From positions 124,001-188,000 of the forward strand of contig BCHJ01000002.1 of assembly GCA_001599615.1 (NCBI GenBank): a stretch of 64,000 bases of DNA, read 5' to 3'. Numbering within the stretch: the first letter of the stretch is position 1; the number at the start of each line of letters is the position of its first letter. The position numbers and the translations under genes were made by a program. This document shows positions 34,801 to 45,845 of the stretch, in pieces. Source of the DNA: Thielaviopsis euricoi. Its lineage: Eukaryota; Ascomycota; Sordariomycetes; Microascales; Ceratocystidaceae. The notes under the pieces were generated by a model. That model ran no database searches and had not been told where the DNA came from. It was given only the letters and a program-made list of their open reading frames with translations.

Positions 34801-35359
34801 AGCCGGCCTGGGCCATACACTTAGTAAGGCGCCAGAAAATAACTTCGTCCGCACTGAAGGAGCCCTTCCAGCGCTTTTGTGACTCTCCTTTCGCAGAGGC
34901 AGTGGTAGCAGTGGTGGTTTCGGCGGCAGATGCGGTTGCGGTGGCTGTAGCGGTGGCGATTGGCTTTGTGAAGTTTGCGAGAGACGAGTACTTAATGAGG
35001 CCCGCCAGGACAGATGGGACGTCGAGAAAGCCGAGCTCGAGCGACTTGTTGATGTAAAGGTGGATTCGCGGATCCAGCATGTATCCATCAAGACGAGGCA
35101 TCAACATCAACTTGGCGAGGACATCTGGAGGAATATAGTGTCTCTTCCAGATTTGTTTGGCAGCGCGTTCAAATATGGCTTCTGATGCGCGGGTGTAGAT
35201 CATGGACGTCAGGAAGCCTTTCCAGCGCATATACGCATACTGACGCATAGGAAGCACGACTCTGGCGGCATGTGACGAGCGGGATTTGGAAGTCGGTGCT
35301 GCTTCCTGGCTGAGCTGCGACGACGCACCCCCGAGCGGGTCTGCAACGGCCGCAGCCAT
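31850..35359 (-). CDS. MED5: Mediator complex subunit 5 (Med5/Nut1)
   Basis: Tail-module subunit of the RNA polymerase II Mediator. Exons: 34558-35359, 34252-34502, 34135-34197, 31850-34009; 1091 residues, within the fungal range. Recognised from the N-terminal block WKGFLTSMIYTRASEAIFE and DPRIHLYINKSLELGFLDVPSVL, the junction-spanning ALYIYLNACLVGRPVIDDAILCNFI, and the C-terminus, rich in Met, Gly and Asp (DLFGGLGGGDDFGWDNIDVMG), typical of fungal Med5. Intron 1 follows codon phase 1 with a CTAAT branch site; the two small central exons join cleanly. The protein is helical and lacks catalytic motifs, as expected for a scaffold. An Ala/Thr low-complexity insert occurs at residues ~130-150. 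Confidence 0.9.
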
Positions 35360-37039
35360 GATTCAGAGGCAGATCAAAGGGGAGGGGACGGCTTAAATAA
35401 ATGAAAGAATAAAGTCGGAGAGTCGAGTCAGAAGGAAACCGAGAATATCGAATCGACAGCCAGGAACACTATCGATTCGCGGTCTGAGGTGGAGGAGCGA
35501 ACAACAGCGAGGCTGACAAGGCAAGGCTCAGAAAAAAAAGGGCCGGGCGAAATGTTCCGATCGCGACAATCCGTCCACGAACGCGAAAATAGGCGGCTGC
35601 ACGTCACTTCAAGCGGGCAGATCTGGCGCGAGATACTAGCGATAATTAAGAGGCCGATAATCAGAAGTTGGTAAAGAAAAAAAAAATCAGTCGAGAAATC
35701 GATTGAATAAATTCGGCGAGAAGCAGACGATTGTCGTGAGCGAGGTGGTGGTGAAGGGGGAAAAAAAAAAGGAAGCGAAGTAAATGAATGGATGATTTGA
35801 TTATTGATTGATCGATTCATTGATCGATCGAATTAGGGAGCAAAAGCCAAAAGTCAATGAAAGCGAGCGAGAGAGCCAAAGCGCCATAGCGGAACGCTGC
35901 GAGAGGTCACATGACTTGTGTGAAGCCCCATAATTACCCGTGTGAGTGGTTTGTTCAATTACAGGTGCAATTAAAGACAAATACAAGCAAGCACACAAAC
36001 GCACGCACAAATACAAGTAAATGATTTGACCTAATTTGTCTTATAGTAGCGGTGAATTGAGAAAGAAGAGAAAGAAAAGAAAAAAAAATTGTGTCCTTGC
36101 CTTGTAAAGCACATGTAATAAAATTATGCTGCAGATACTGACAGCAACATCAGTATGCAAGATGCTTTATATGCAAGCAAGATGAAAATGCGCCCTGGCT
36201 ATTGAAGTTTCATCCCCTCGTAAGCTCTGACTAGCCAATAGATGTATAGACGTTGTAGCCTCTGGAATGCAGGCAACCAATGGTTTTGTTGGCTGCTCTA
36301 CAGGACGCGACATGATCTCATCGAAGTGTCTCATCGCTACAAGCCAGCTGGCTCGGTCTGGTACTGTTACAATTACGATCAGCACATCTAACTCAGCTGG
36401 ACTACAGTACTACAGCGGGATCCAAGCTCCCTCGGCTGCATGCTGGCTGTTCGTTGCCTTGGGTTTCCTTTCCTGTGTACATATACAGCATACATTCATG
36501 TGACATGACACTGCGCCTATTCCTTAGACGCCATGCACTAACCACAGACCTGACCCTACTGGGCGGTCATTCAAGGATAAGCGTGCATAAAGCATGCTTC
36601 CCTCCCTGTAAGAACCAGAACCAACTTAGGACCCTTGCAGATCAAACGGTGAAGCTTGGTTGGACCCTTGGACCCTTGGACCCTTAGATATCTCCTTAAC
36701 CCTTGTATATGACTCCTCACATCTCATCCTGGCATACATTGGCTGCAGATTTAAACAAGGGTTGACTCACAAACCGGACATCTTCTTCCGTTAAAACTAC
36801 CAGGGCTCTAAGCGGCCTGGATAAGATAAACGCATACGGGGCCTTGATTGGCTGACTAGGGGGGACTCCATCTTTCGTGTTTCCATTAGTAGCTTGTAAT
36901 TGACGACGGATTGTAGTGCAACTTCTAGCGCTACTTTAATAGAGTGATACATAGATGAATTAATAGAGATAGAGAGAGAAAGAGAGTCTTTCCTTCTGTC
37001 TCTTGTCCATTCCATTTCCTTCTCAGACACCTCGCCACG
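35360..37039. other. Divergent promoter region MED5 / ornithine acetyltransferase
   Basis: 1.7 kb without coding features. Two direct copies of ATTGATCGAT lie at 35807-35816 and 35819-35828. A TTGGACCC octamer is tandemly repeated three times at about 36659-36685. A GA-rich tract (about 36968-36990) precedes the downstream start codon. Confidence 0.55.
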
Positions 37040-38567
37040 ATGCTCTCGTCTGTCCGCTTCTCGCTCAAGGGCTCCGCCCCGCGTCAATTCGCCCGCTTCT
37101 ACTCCGCCCCGGCCGGCAACCCAATTCCGGCCGCCAAGCTCAAGTACGTGCCGACGAGCGGAACGTACCCCAAGGGCTTCCAGGCCTCTGGTATCATTGT
37201 TGGCGTCAAGCCCAAGAACACCACCAAGCCTGATCTGGCGCTGATTTCATCGACCACACCGTGCGCCGCCGCCGCCGTCTTTACCAAGAACAAGTTCCAG
37301 GCTGCGCCCGTCACGTTTAGCCGCGCCCTGCTGGAGAAGAAGCAGAACAATGGAATCCACAGCGTCTTAATCAACTCGGGCTGTGCCAATGCCGTCACTG
37401 GAAAGGGCGGCTTGGAGGACGCCAAGCTGATGAGTGAGGCTGCTGATGCGGCTGTTGGTGCTGCACAGGCAACGCTGGTGATGAGCACGGGTGTGATTGG
37501 CCAGAGGTGAGTTTATTAATGTTGTCGCAATTGGTCTTCAGATTACTCTATTGAGCTGCTCTTCAGGCCACTCTTATATATTATATGTTCTACAAGATCA
37601 TTGACCCCTAGCTGCCCTCCATCTGTTCATGTTACTAACACTACCCTCCAGACTCCCTATTGAAAAGATTGTCAACAACGTTCCCGCCGCCCACGGCAAG
37701 CTCGGCGATACTCACGAGCACTGGATGGCCGCCGCCACAGCCATCTGCACCACCGACACCTTCCCCAAGCTGATTTCGCGCAGCTTCACTCTGCCCTCGG
37801 CTCCCGGTATCGAGTACCGTCTGGTCGGCATGACCAAGGGCGCTGGCATGATCCACCCCAACATGGCCACCATGCTGGGTGTCATGGCCACCGACGCCCC
37901 AGTGGCCGCCGACCTGATCCGCCCGCTGCTGCGCCACGCCGCCGACCGCTCATTCAACAGCATCACCATTGATGGCGACACGTCGACCAACGACACCGTA
38001 GCCTTCCTGGCCAACGGCGCCGCTGGCGGTCCGCCCGTGACGTCGACCGCCTCGCCCGACTACGCCGCCCTGCAGGACGTCGTCGTGTCCTTTTCGGCCG
38101 AGCTCGCGCAGCTGATTGTCCGTGACGGCGAGGGCGCCACTAAGTTCGTCACCATCAATGTCGTCGACGCCGCCAGCGAAGACGCCGCGCGCACCATTGC
38201 CAGCACCATTGCGCGCTCGCCGCTGGTCAAGACGGCCCTGTACGGCAGAGACGCTAACTGGGGCCGCATTCTGTGCGCCACGGGCTATGCCCTGGTCAGC
38301 GAGCCCGGAACGCCCGAGACCGACGTTACTGCCGTGGTGCCCGAGAAGACGAGCGTGTCATTTGTGCCGACAGATGGCTCGCCCGAGCTGAAGCTACTCG
38401 TGGACGGCGAGCCTGAGCAGGTTGATGAGAAGCGCGCTTCGGAGATCCTGGAACATGAGGATCTGGAGATTCGCGTGCGCCTGGGAACGGGAGACAAGAA
38501 GGCCACGTACTGGACCTGTGACTATAGTCATGAGTACATTACCATCAACGGCGACTACCGCACTTAA
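37040..38567 (+). CDS. ECM40: Glutamate N-acetyltransferase / ornithine acetyltransferase (ArgJ family)
   Basis: Bifunctional mitochondrial enzyme of arginine biosynthesis: transfers acetyl from N-acetylornithine to glutamate and can also use acetyl-CoA. Exons 37040-37506 and 37652-38567; 460 residues, the usual fungal size. The first ~25 residues (LSSVRFSLKGSAPRQFARFYS) are a mitochondrial presequence. Conserved segments include PKGFQASGIIVGVK, CAAAAVFTKNKFQAAPV, NSGCANAVTGKGG and STGVIGQRLPIEKI. The autocatalytic cleavage/nucleophile site is visible in GAGMIHPNMATMLG; the Thr is at about residue 229 and becomes the N-terminus of the beta chain. The C-terminus shows GDGEGATKF, GRDANWGRIL and the final NGDYRT. 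The junction joins GQ-R to LPIEK in a conserved motif, confirming the intron. Confidence 0.95.
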
Positions 38568-38677
38568 GTTGCATTTATGTCTGGCTATCTGTATTCAAGT
38601 TAATAGTAATCAAAAGTTTCGCGCACGTGGTTAGATCCTGTATAGACCCAATTTGTGAATTTATATTGCATCTGAAA

Positions 38678-38749
38678 GGCCCTATGGCGCAACGGTAGCG
38701 CGTTTGACTCCAGATCAAAAGGTTATCCGTTCAAATCGGGTTGGGGTCA
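38678..38749 (+). tRNA. tRNA-Trp (CCA anticodon)
   Basis: A complete 72-nt cloverleaf without intron. The acceptor stem GGCCCTA pairs with TGGGGTC (one G-T at each of two positions). The D stem is GCGC/GCGC, the anticodon stem TTTGA/TCAAA with loop CTCCAGA (anticodon CCA at 38710-38712), and the T stem ATCCG/CGGGT with loop TTCAAAT. A discriminator A and a T-run (TTCTTTTT) suitable as a Pol III terminator follow. It lies 110 bp after the ArgJ-family gene, same strand. Confidence 0.95.
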
Positions 38750-38855
38750 TTCTTTTTCATCTTTTTTTATATATAAACTATATGAACGATTTTAATCTTT
38801 TCTTTTTCATCATTCTGTGCTTTCAAGTACTGTAATCAAGTATGCATCCGCTATC

Positions 38856-39716
38856 CTAATCATGTGACGGACTCAACGGTCTGTTGAAACCGCCTGCACG
38901 GTTCATGTATTGGCGATACTGTGACTTTTTCTCCTTACTCACGCCGCCGGCATTATTGCCCAGCACTTTTGTATTTTTGGTAGTGCCAAAGCCGCCAAAG
39001 CCAAGCATGGCCTGCATAGCGTCGTCGACCTCGACCTCGGGGTCTTCTTCATCGTCGTCGGCGCCACCAGCAGCACTGCCGGCATCAGCGTTGTCGTCAT
39101 CGTTGTAGTAGCTGTCGTCGTGGGACCGGTCGGTAGCCGTGTCCATGGCGTTGGAGAGCCGCGCGGAGGACGGCGTGGCGGCAGAAGATGACGACGGGCC
39201 GCCCATGCGGAACGACATGGGCACGTGGCGGTCTGGCTTCGAGCGCGTGGGCAGGGCGTCGGCATGCGGCGGCGACGCAGAACGGCGTCTATCGCGGGAG
39301 CGAGCTGCAGCAGAAAGAAAAAAAAAAAGGTTAGTCCAAGCCCGACTAAGCAGAAGGGGTCGGCCCTGGAACGGCGTACTTGTATCGTCGCGGCGGCGCG
39401 AGGTCTGGGAATTGGCATCGTCGGCGTGGCCGGATTTGCGGACATCTCTGTCGCGCTCGCGGTCGTCTCGCCGGGCACTGCGGTCCTTGGAACGTGAGCG
39501 TGAGCGCGAGCGCGAGCGCGAGCGGTAGCGCCGGTGGTCTCGACGGTCGCGGTGCTTGTCGCGGCTGTGGTCACGGGCGCGGTCTCGGCCAGGGTCTCTG
39601 TCGCGGGTGCTCTCGCGGGTACTCTCGCGGTCGCGGTCGCGGTGGGTGTCGGAGCGGCGGGTGTGGCGCTCGGAGTCGTCCCACATTGTGCGGCTGTCTG
39701 GTCTGCGCGGCGGCAT
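38856..39716 (-). CDS. U4/U6.U5 tri-snRNP 27-kDa protein (SNRNP27-like), RS-rich
   Basis: Pre-mRNA splicing factor of the tri-snRNP. Exons 39380-39716 and 38856-39304; 261 residues. The N-terminal half is an Arg/Ser/Asp domain with RSRSRS and RDRD repeats, typical of SR-like spliceosomal proteins. The C-terminal ~50 residues are the diagnostic SNRNP27 block: MQAMLGFGGFGTTKNTKV, then KKSQYRQYMNRAGGFNRPL. The intron at 39305-39379 uses a GTACGC donor, CTAAC branch, poly-T tract and CAG acceptor. The SR-coding DNA is an imperfect GCGCTCGC-type repeat (39490-39525). Confidence 0.9.
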   Translation of the reverse strand: MPPRRPDSRTMWDDSERHTRRSDTHRDRDRESTRESTRDRDPGRDRARDHSRDKHRDRRDHRRYRSRSRSRSRSRSKDRSARRDDRERDRDVRKSGHADDANSQTSRRRDDTSTPFQGRPLLLSRAWTNLFFFLSAAARSRDRRRSASPPHADALPTRSKPDRHVPMSFRMGGPSSSSAATPSSARLSNAMDTATDRSHDDSYYNDDDNADAGSAAGGADDDEEDPEVEVDDAMQAMLGFGGFGTTKNTKVLGNNAGGVSKEKKSQYRQYMNRAGGFNRPLSPSHD

Positions 39717-39876
39717 TTTGTTATTGATTTATTCGTCGGTTCGAGCTGAATAGATTTGCCGGTGAGATGAGAAACAAATGAAATAACCACAGAAACAAGC
39801 TGTAACAAAAAAATACAGAAACAGAGTGTGATGCAAGTGCTGATGAATGACGCAAAAAAAAAGTATTTATTTCATC

Positions 39877-39917
39877 AAGAGCTGGAATTTTTAGACTCTT
39901 TCTAGAAAGAGCTGGCT
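39877..39917. repeat. Palindrome CTCTTTCTAGAAAGAG with flanking AAGAGCTGG direct repeats
   Basis: A perfect 16-bp palindrome at 39896-39911 overlaps one of two copies of AAGAGCTGG (about 39878 and 39907) in the 250-bp gap between the SNRNP27-like start and the ELP5 stop. It could act as a 3'-end hairpin or a protein-binding site. Confidence 0.6.
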
Positions 39918-39966
39918 AGACCCACCCGACCGACCTTGCGTCACTGTCCAATAACCCTGAATAACC

Positions 39967-41146
39967 CTAGATCTCGTCCTCCTCATCGTCAAAGTCGTCT
40001 TCGCGGCCCATATCGTACAAAATGCGGCCACCTTCGCCACCGCCAACATCAGTCTGCGCATCAAAGTAGGGCAGAACAATTTCCTCGCGGTCCCTGCGCT
40101 GTTTCTCAGTTAATCCGAGGCTAAACGTTGTCTGCGGCATATCCTCGCCACCAGCCGGCGCGTCCTCGGGCTTTGCAAAGGCCGGGTGATCAGCCAACAG
40201 GCCAAGCGCAGCCAGACCAGTAGCGCGGCGGGGATCGTTGGCGGGGCGATCGACCATGACAAAGGTCTCGGCGACCTGGCGGCCGCTCTTGCGGCGCAGT
40301 TCCATGGCGATGACGAGGCCGCGGGCGTCGTGGGGCCGGCGCAGACTGAGAAGCACGCCGGGCTTGTCGGCGGCGAGGCCAAAGACGGGCTCGACCAGAG
40401 CACGGTTGCGCGCGGCCTGGTACGCGAGTTCGTGGGCGAGCGGGGAGAGGCGTAGGATGGCGGTGGCCAGGTGCGTGAGTAGGGCGAGCGGGGGCGGCGC
40501 GTATTCGTTGTGTGTGGCGGGGAGGAGGGTGGGTGTGTCGGCGTGATGCACGGCGAGGACAGAGGAGGTGGGGGTGATGATGGTGGAGAGGAATGGGCCA
40601 ATGGCATCCGGGTCGGTGTTGATGACGGCGTTGATGGAGTCGATGACGACGATAGCGCCTGCGGATGGACGGGGTTAGATGAGATGAGATGAGATATGAG
40701 ACACAGCAATAGGCGGTGACATACGGCTTTGCGATTTAGCCTTGACGGCGGCCTTGTCAAGAGTGGGAAAGTGCGAGACAATCAGCGGGCGCAGTGAGGC
40801 CAGCGGCCGGCCCCACGCCGGCACAAAGACATCGGCATAGGCGGGCTTCTTGAGCGTGGTGAATGAGACAAAGACGATGGTGCTCTTGGCGATCTACGAG
40901 TATTGCAGCGTTAGAGACATGGTCACGAGAGAGTAAACAACACTAAACCAAATCAGAGAAAAGAAGGCTTCAAACAACAATAGCAGAGCTTACTTTCGCT
41001 CTGGCGGCAAACTCTTTCAGAAGCGGCGCTGCCGTTTGTTCCAGGCTATCAACAATCAAGGTCAGTGGACTGTCGCGCAGATTCAGTAGCTTCTGCAGCA
41101 ACAAGAGACTTTTTGACCGGTGATGTTCTTTAGCTGATGGTGCCAT
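39967..41146 (-). CDS. ELP5: Elongator complex subunit Elp5 (Iki1)
   Basis: Component of the Elp4-5-6 hexameric RecA-like ring of Elongator, needed for wobble-uridine modification of tRNA (cm5/ncm5 side chains). Exons 40994-41146, 40725-40893, 39967-40658; 337 residues. The start HRSKSLLLLQKLLNLRDSPLTLIVDSLEQ is the usual Elp5 N-terminus; the middle IVVIDSINAVI and the C-terminal TTFSLGLTEKQRRDREEIVLPYFDAQ with an acidic tail (DDFDDEEDE) are diagnostic. No Walker A motif is present, as expected for Elp5. The frame is open upstream to another in-frame ATG at 41269, but family alignment favours the Met at 41146. Confidence 0.92.
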
Positions 41147-42059
41147 TTTATAAGTCAACAGGAGATGGAAAAGAATTTGGTACACAGGCGTGTAAGTCGA
41201 TTGAGAGGGGGGGGTGTCGAAAATGGCCTGCAGACTCTTCTCAAGGGTTCCACAAACATTAGGGTCCAAGGGTTAGCGTGCAAGTGACATCATCATTTTG
41301 AGAGCGCCTCTCATCTCATCATGAGAAACTTATCAGTGCATGAGAGACTCAATCAGGCTGCGAACATCGGAGGTTTCGGCTACTTATCCCGAGGCTGTGC
41401 TGGCTAATGATTGGCTGATTATGTGCTGGCAGCTGCTGGACACCTGGCAATCAGCCGATAGGTATCGTCTAGGGTTGTCAACAGACATGGGTTAGGGAAG
41501 AATCGGCATGCTTATCCGACCTGTGATTGGTTCGAACAGACAGCCCAGAAAGGCGGCGCGCTTTAGAGGGCCTTCGCATGTTTTTTTTTTTTTTTTTTCT
41601 TTTTTACTTTAATTTTAATTTTTTATTTTCTCAATCTTCCTTTAGGTGGCGATACTTGTCGCATGCTTTGTTCCTCCTGTTTTCATATATTGTTATCTGC
41701 GCCTGCATCTAATCTGATCTGGTCCGATCCGGTCCGGTCCGGTCCCCATCCCCATTCGGTCTGACACTTGCTACTGATCTGCTTGATCCGGAAGTTGTAC
41801 TCCGTCGGAGTTCATCAGCGAAGCCGGCGTTCTCAGCAACAAGTCAAGAAGAACAAGAAAAAGAAAAGAAAAAAAAGAAGAGGAACACTAGTAACACAGT
41901 ACTACTATCAGATCTTGCCGCGTTATCACCGCTGTTTTTGACGCGGCGAGACGTCCTTGTCGGAGATACGTTCCGCTTCATGTTCTGGCTGAAGTGAAGC
42001 CATACATATATACATATCATACATAGATATCATATATAAGTATAACTAGTAAAAGCGTC
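41147..42059. other. Divergent promoter region ELP5 / Zn2Cys6 gene
   Basis: Contains poly-T (about 41580-41610), AATTTT-type repeats, and GGTCC pentamers at 41729-41745. No gene seen. Confidence 0.5.
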
Positions 42060-45000
42060 ATGGCTCCGCCGTCTCGGCCGGCCGAGCAGCACGCCGGTGT
42101 TTCCAAGACGACGCCGAGCCGCATGCGCGACGCTAGTTTTACCGCGTAGGTCTCTACGAGTACAACATCTTGTTCTCTTCTTTTTTTTTTTTTTTTTTTC
42201 AATTTCGTATTGCGCATCGCATCGCATCGCATCGCATCGCATCGCATCGCATCGTATAGAAGCTTACTTGCGTCTCGCTTTAGATGTCTGACATGTCGTT
42301 CTAAAAAAGTAAAGTGCTCCGGCGGCAGTCCGTGCCAGTACTGCAGCAAGCGCGGGCTGCAGTGCCAGGCCACCGCTCCGGGCCAGCGCAGGGCATATTC
42401 AGTGACGTAGGTTATCATCATCATGGCACTTCCCTACAGATGCACGTGTGCTGACTGATGTGGTTCTAATGCATGCATGCAGCCGCATCCAGGAGTTGGA
42501 GAGCAGGCTAGCCGAATATGAGCGGTCGATTTCGGCCTCGACATCGCCGCCGCCACAGCCGTCGCAGCTCTCTCGGTCCGACCCTGCGCAGTCCCAGTCC
42601 CAGTCTCAGTCCCAGTCCCAGTCGCAGTCGCAGTCGCAGTCTCACTCGTCGTCGCATTCTCACACACGGCCACTCCCGCCGGCCCATTCGCATTCTCATG
42701 CCGGCGCCCACTCACAATCCCACAGCAAGCCGCCACTGCCGCCCCCTCCGCCGCCGCTATCTTCGTCGTCTCGGCCACAGTCGCAGTCGCAGTCGCAGTC
42801 GCAGTCGTCGCAGCCGCCAAGCCAGTGCCAGACGCCCGCGTCTACCGCGTCGGTAGGCCCGTCGGTGGCTCATGGACCGGCTCAGACGAGGCCGGGTCAG
42901 ACGCCGGCGCAGACGCCGACGCAGTCACAGACGCAGTCGCAAGCTCAGGCCCAGACTCAGACTCAGAACCAGACTCATGCAAAGCGCAACCCGCTTCTCT
43001 CAGACGTGGACAAGGAATCAGCGTCGCGGAATGATTCTCCGGATTCAAGTGAGTACTGTACTTATATTCCTCGTCTCGTTAATGCAGACTTGCCTTCGCT
43101 TGTCCTTTCGTCCGATGAGCTGTAGTCTCTCCTCACCAACACTCACACCCACACCCACCCCCACGCCCACTCTTTCCTTCTCTCCCCCGCATTCGTCTCC
43201 AATCACGTCCAACCCCGGACCCCTGACATAGCTTAACCCATCCATCCCGTGTTTGTTTGACTCTTCTCTTCTGTAACCCGATCTTCCCTGTCTCCGACTC
43301 CCTAACTCGACCCCCCCTCTTTTCCCCCTCCCACCCCTAAATTCTAAACTAACACCCCCACCCCCCTCTTCTCTCTAGCCATCTTCGCTGATGCCGCCCT
43401 CACCTCGAGCCACACCTTTGGCTCGCGCCTAGAAAACATCTTCAACCGACGCTCGACCGCCTCCTCCGGCGGCCCCGTGACGCCATCCAGCACGCACGCC
43501 GCGCACGCAAGCGCCGTCCACCCGCCGCGGCCGGCGGGCTTCCCCGTGCTGCCCAGCGAAGCCGAGGCCTTCCAGCTGCTCGACGTGACGATGCTGCATC
43601 TGTGCCACATCCAGCACCACTTTGACACGCGCGTGTTTGCCGACAAGCTCAGCGTGTTTTACAGCGCGCGCACGCCCTACGATGCGCAGTACTTCAAGAC
43701 GCCGTGGGTCGTCGAGATGCTGCTCGTCTTGGCTGTCGGCAAGCTGCTCGTTGGCCGCTTCGAGTACGAGGATGACGAGGGCCGCATGGTCGCTGAGGAT
43801 ATGCCCGGTGCTGAAATGTTCAAGTACGCCCATGCCAATCTGCCCAATCTCAGCGACATGCTGAATCTGGGTGCGTCGGGCGTCGAGTTGCTGGCTTTGA
43901 CGGCCATGTATCTGCAGAATTCTGGGCGCAAGGAAGAGGCCTATGTTTATGTGAGCATCATTTTCTCCTTTCTCCCCCTGTATCCTAGAGGTCTGCTAAC
44001 ACTTCCTCCTGTAGATCAGCACTGCCTTGCGTCTGTGTCTGACCCATGGCTACCATATGGCATCCACCAAGAAGCCGCTGATGCAAAGCGAGCGCGTGCA
44101 CATCAATCGGCTCTGGTGGACCATTTACATGCAAGAACGGTATGTCCCCTCTTCACCACCGTCCTCTTCTCTCTCCGCCATCACACACTAACACCCTGCA
44201 GCCGCGTTGCCGCCGCCACCGGCCACTGCTCCAGCATCACCGACGAAGCCATTGAAATCCCGTTGCCGTCCAGCGCCCCGGGCTTCTTCCATCCGGGCGC
44301 CCTGTGTACGACAATCAAGATTGCCCGCGTCACGGGCCACATTATGCGCGTGCTGTACGGCCCGGGCCTGCGCACCGAGGAGCAGTTTGTGCCCAATGTG
44401 CAGGAAATCGTGCGCCAGCTGTACGACATTTCCAAGGAAATCCCGGCTGAGCTGGGCACCGAGTACCACGGCGTCGATGCCGACGTGTCTTTCCGCACTG
44501 TCGCCACCCTGCATCTGATGCTGTACCATGTAAGTCTTTCCCCCCTTCGCTCATCGACACTCTGAGGCCCCGTTCACACCTGGCTAACCATAGCAGACCA
44601 TCATCTTGACTATCCGCCCCATCTTGCTGCACGTGGCACAGCTGATTCTAAGCGGCCGCGGCTTCAAGCCCGAGCATCTCAAGACATCACCGCTTGGCAA
44701 GCTGTCGCGCACCTGCACTGAAGCCGCGCGCCGCTCTCTACGAGTTCTTGTAGCTCTGCAGAAGCGCGACATGATGCGTATGTCCGCCCCCTTTTTCCTC
44801 TCTTTTCATAGCGCTCCTACTCTGACACGTAAAACACACAGTATCCTTTGGCTTCTTCGACTCCGACGCCCTCTTCTCTGTCGCCTTTATCCTCATTCTT
44901 GCCGCTGTGCTCGACTCGCAAGAACCCGGCGGCCCGCGCCTCACCCAGTCGCCCGGACTGGACGACGCTATGGGCGTCATGCAGCACATTATTTCGCGTG

Positions 45001-45557
45001 GCAACCGCCAGGCTCTCGAGCGCACCGAGGCTGTCAAGCGCATCTGGTTCAAGGTCTCGGAATACCTGGCGAGCCAGGACGTCGTCGCTGCGCCGGCACC
45101 CACCGCTGCTGCTGCTGCGCCCGTAGCTGATGATGCCCAGTCGCTTTCGACATCGGCGGCAGCTCCGCCGACGGCACCGAATGGCATGGCGTATGACAGT
45201 GTACAGCCGCAACAGCGCCACCCGCAGTTCCAGGCTGGCCAGCAGCAACAGCACCAGCAGCATCAGCCGCAGCACCAGCAGCAGCAACACCAGCAGCAGC
45301 AACAGCAACAGCAGGGCGTGGAAACCTTTTTTAACCAAGAGGCCCCGATTCATACCGACTTGCTGCATGATATATCACATTTGTGGCAAATCCCGGTAGA
45401 TCTAGGCATGGGCGCACCGGGTATGCAGCAGACGAATAGCATGATGCTCGACGATCGGTCATATTTCTCGCTGTACGTCGACCAGGACTGGACGTTTGGC
45501 GGCGAGGGCGAGGCGGATTTCGCAGAGCTGAGCCGCCAAATTTTGGAATGGAGTTGA
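42060..45557 (+). CDS. Zn(II)2Cys6 transcription factor with fungal_trans domain
   Basis: Nuclear fungal regulator of unknown target. Eight exons: 42060-42145, 42284-42406, 42483-43048, 43379-43950, 44015-44139, 44202-44529, 44594-44777, 44842-45557; 899 residues. Splicing brings together the zinc cluster ACLTCRSKKVKC...CQYC...C (Cys-x2-Cys-x6-Cys-x5-Cys-x2-Cys-x6-Cys, residues 30-56), followed by a short coiled-coil start (RIQELESRLAEYE). A Ser-Gln dipeptide-rich linker (SQSQSQ) spans ~70-240. The middle homology region (fungal_trans) is in exons 4-8, with motifs INRLWWTIYMQER and LMLYHQTIILTIRPILLH. The C-terminus has Gln/His-rich activation-like sequence. Intron 1 (42146-42283) holds poly-T and eight GCATC repeats; intron 3 is unusually long (330 nt), so an extra small exon there cannot be ruled out. 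Confidence 0.88.
42214..42253. repeat. GCATC pentamer repeat inside an intron
   Basis: Eight perfect GCATC units within intron 1 of the Zn2Cys6 gene, about 15 bp after a poly-T tract (42180-42199) and 30 bp before the acceptor site. Confidence 0.92.
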
Positions 45558-45845
45558 ATATAGCAGAGCACAGCACAAGGGCTTTCCTAGCTTCTGGCCC
45601 GTGCTAGTTGCGGGCATTGGGCTTGGGTTAGTAATATCGTAAGAGTTATCCAACGAAAAGAGAAAAAAAATCATGAGCAGTAGAAGTAGTAGTAGCAGAA
45701 GCAGCAACAACGACAACAACAAAAAGAACAGACGGGTTATAATAATGTACCACGATAGAATGAATAGACTAAGTTTTCCTGTTTTTCTCTCTGTCCCCCT
45801 TCCACCCTTTCCACTAGACCATCATATATATATGATCTCACATAT

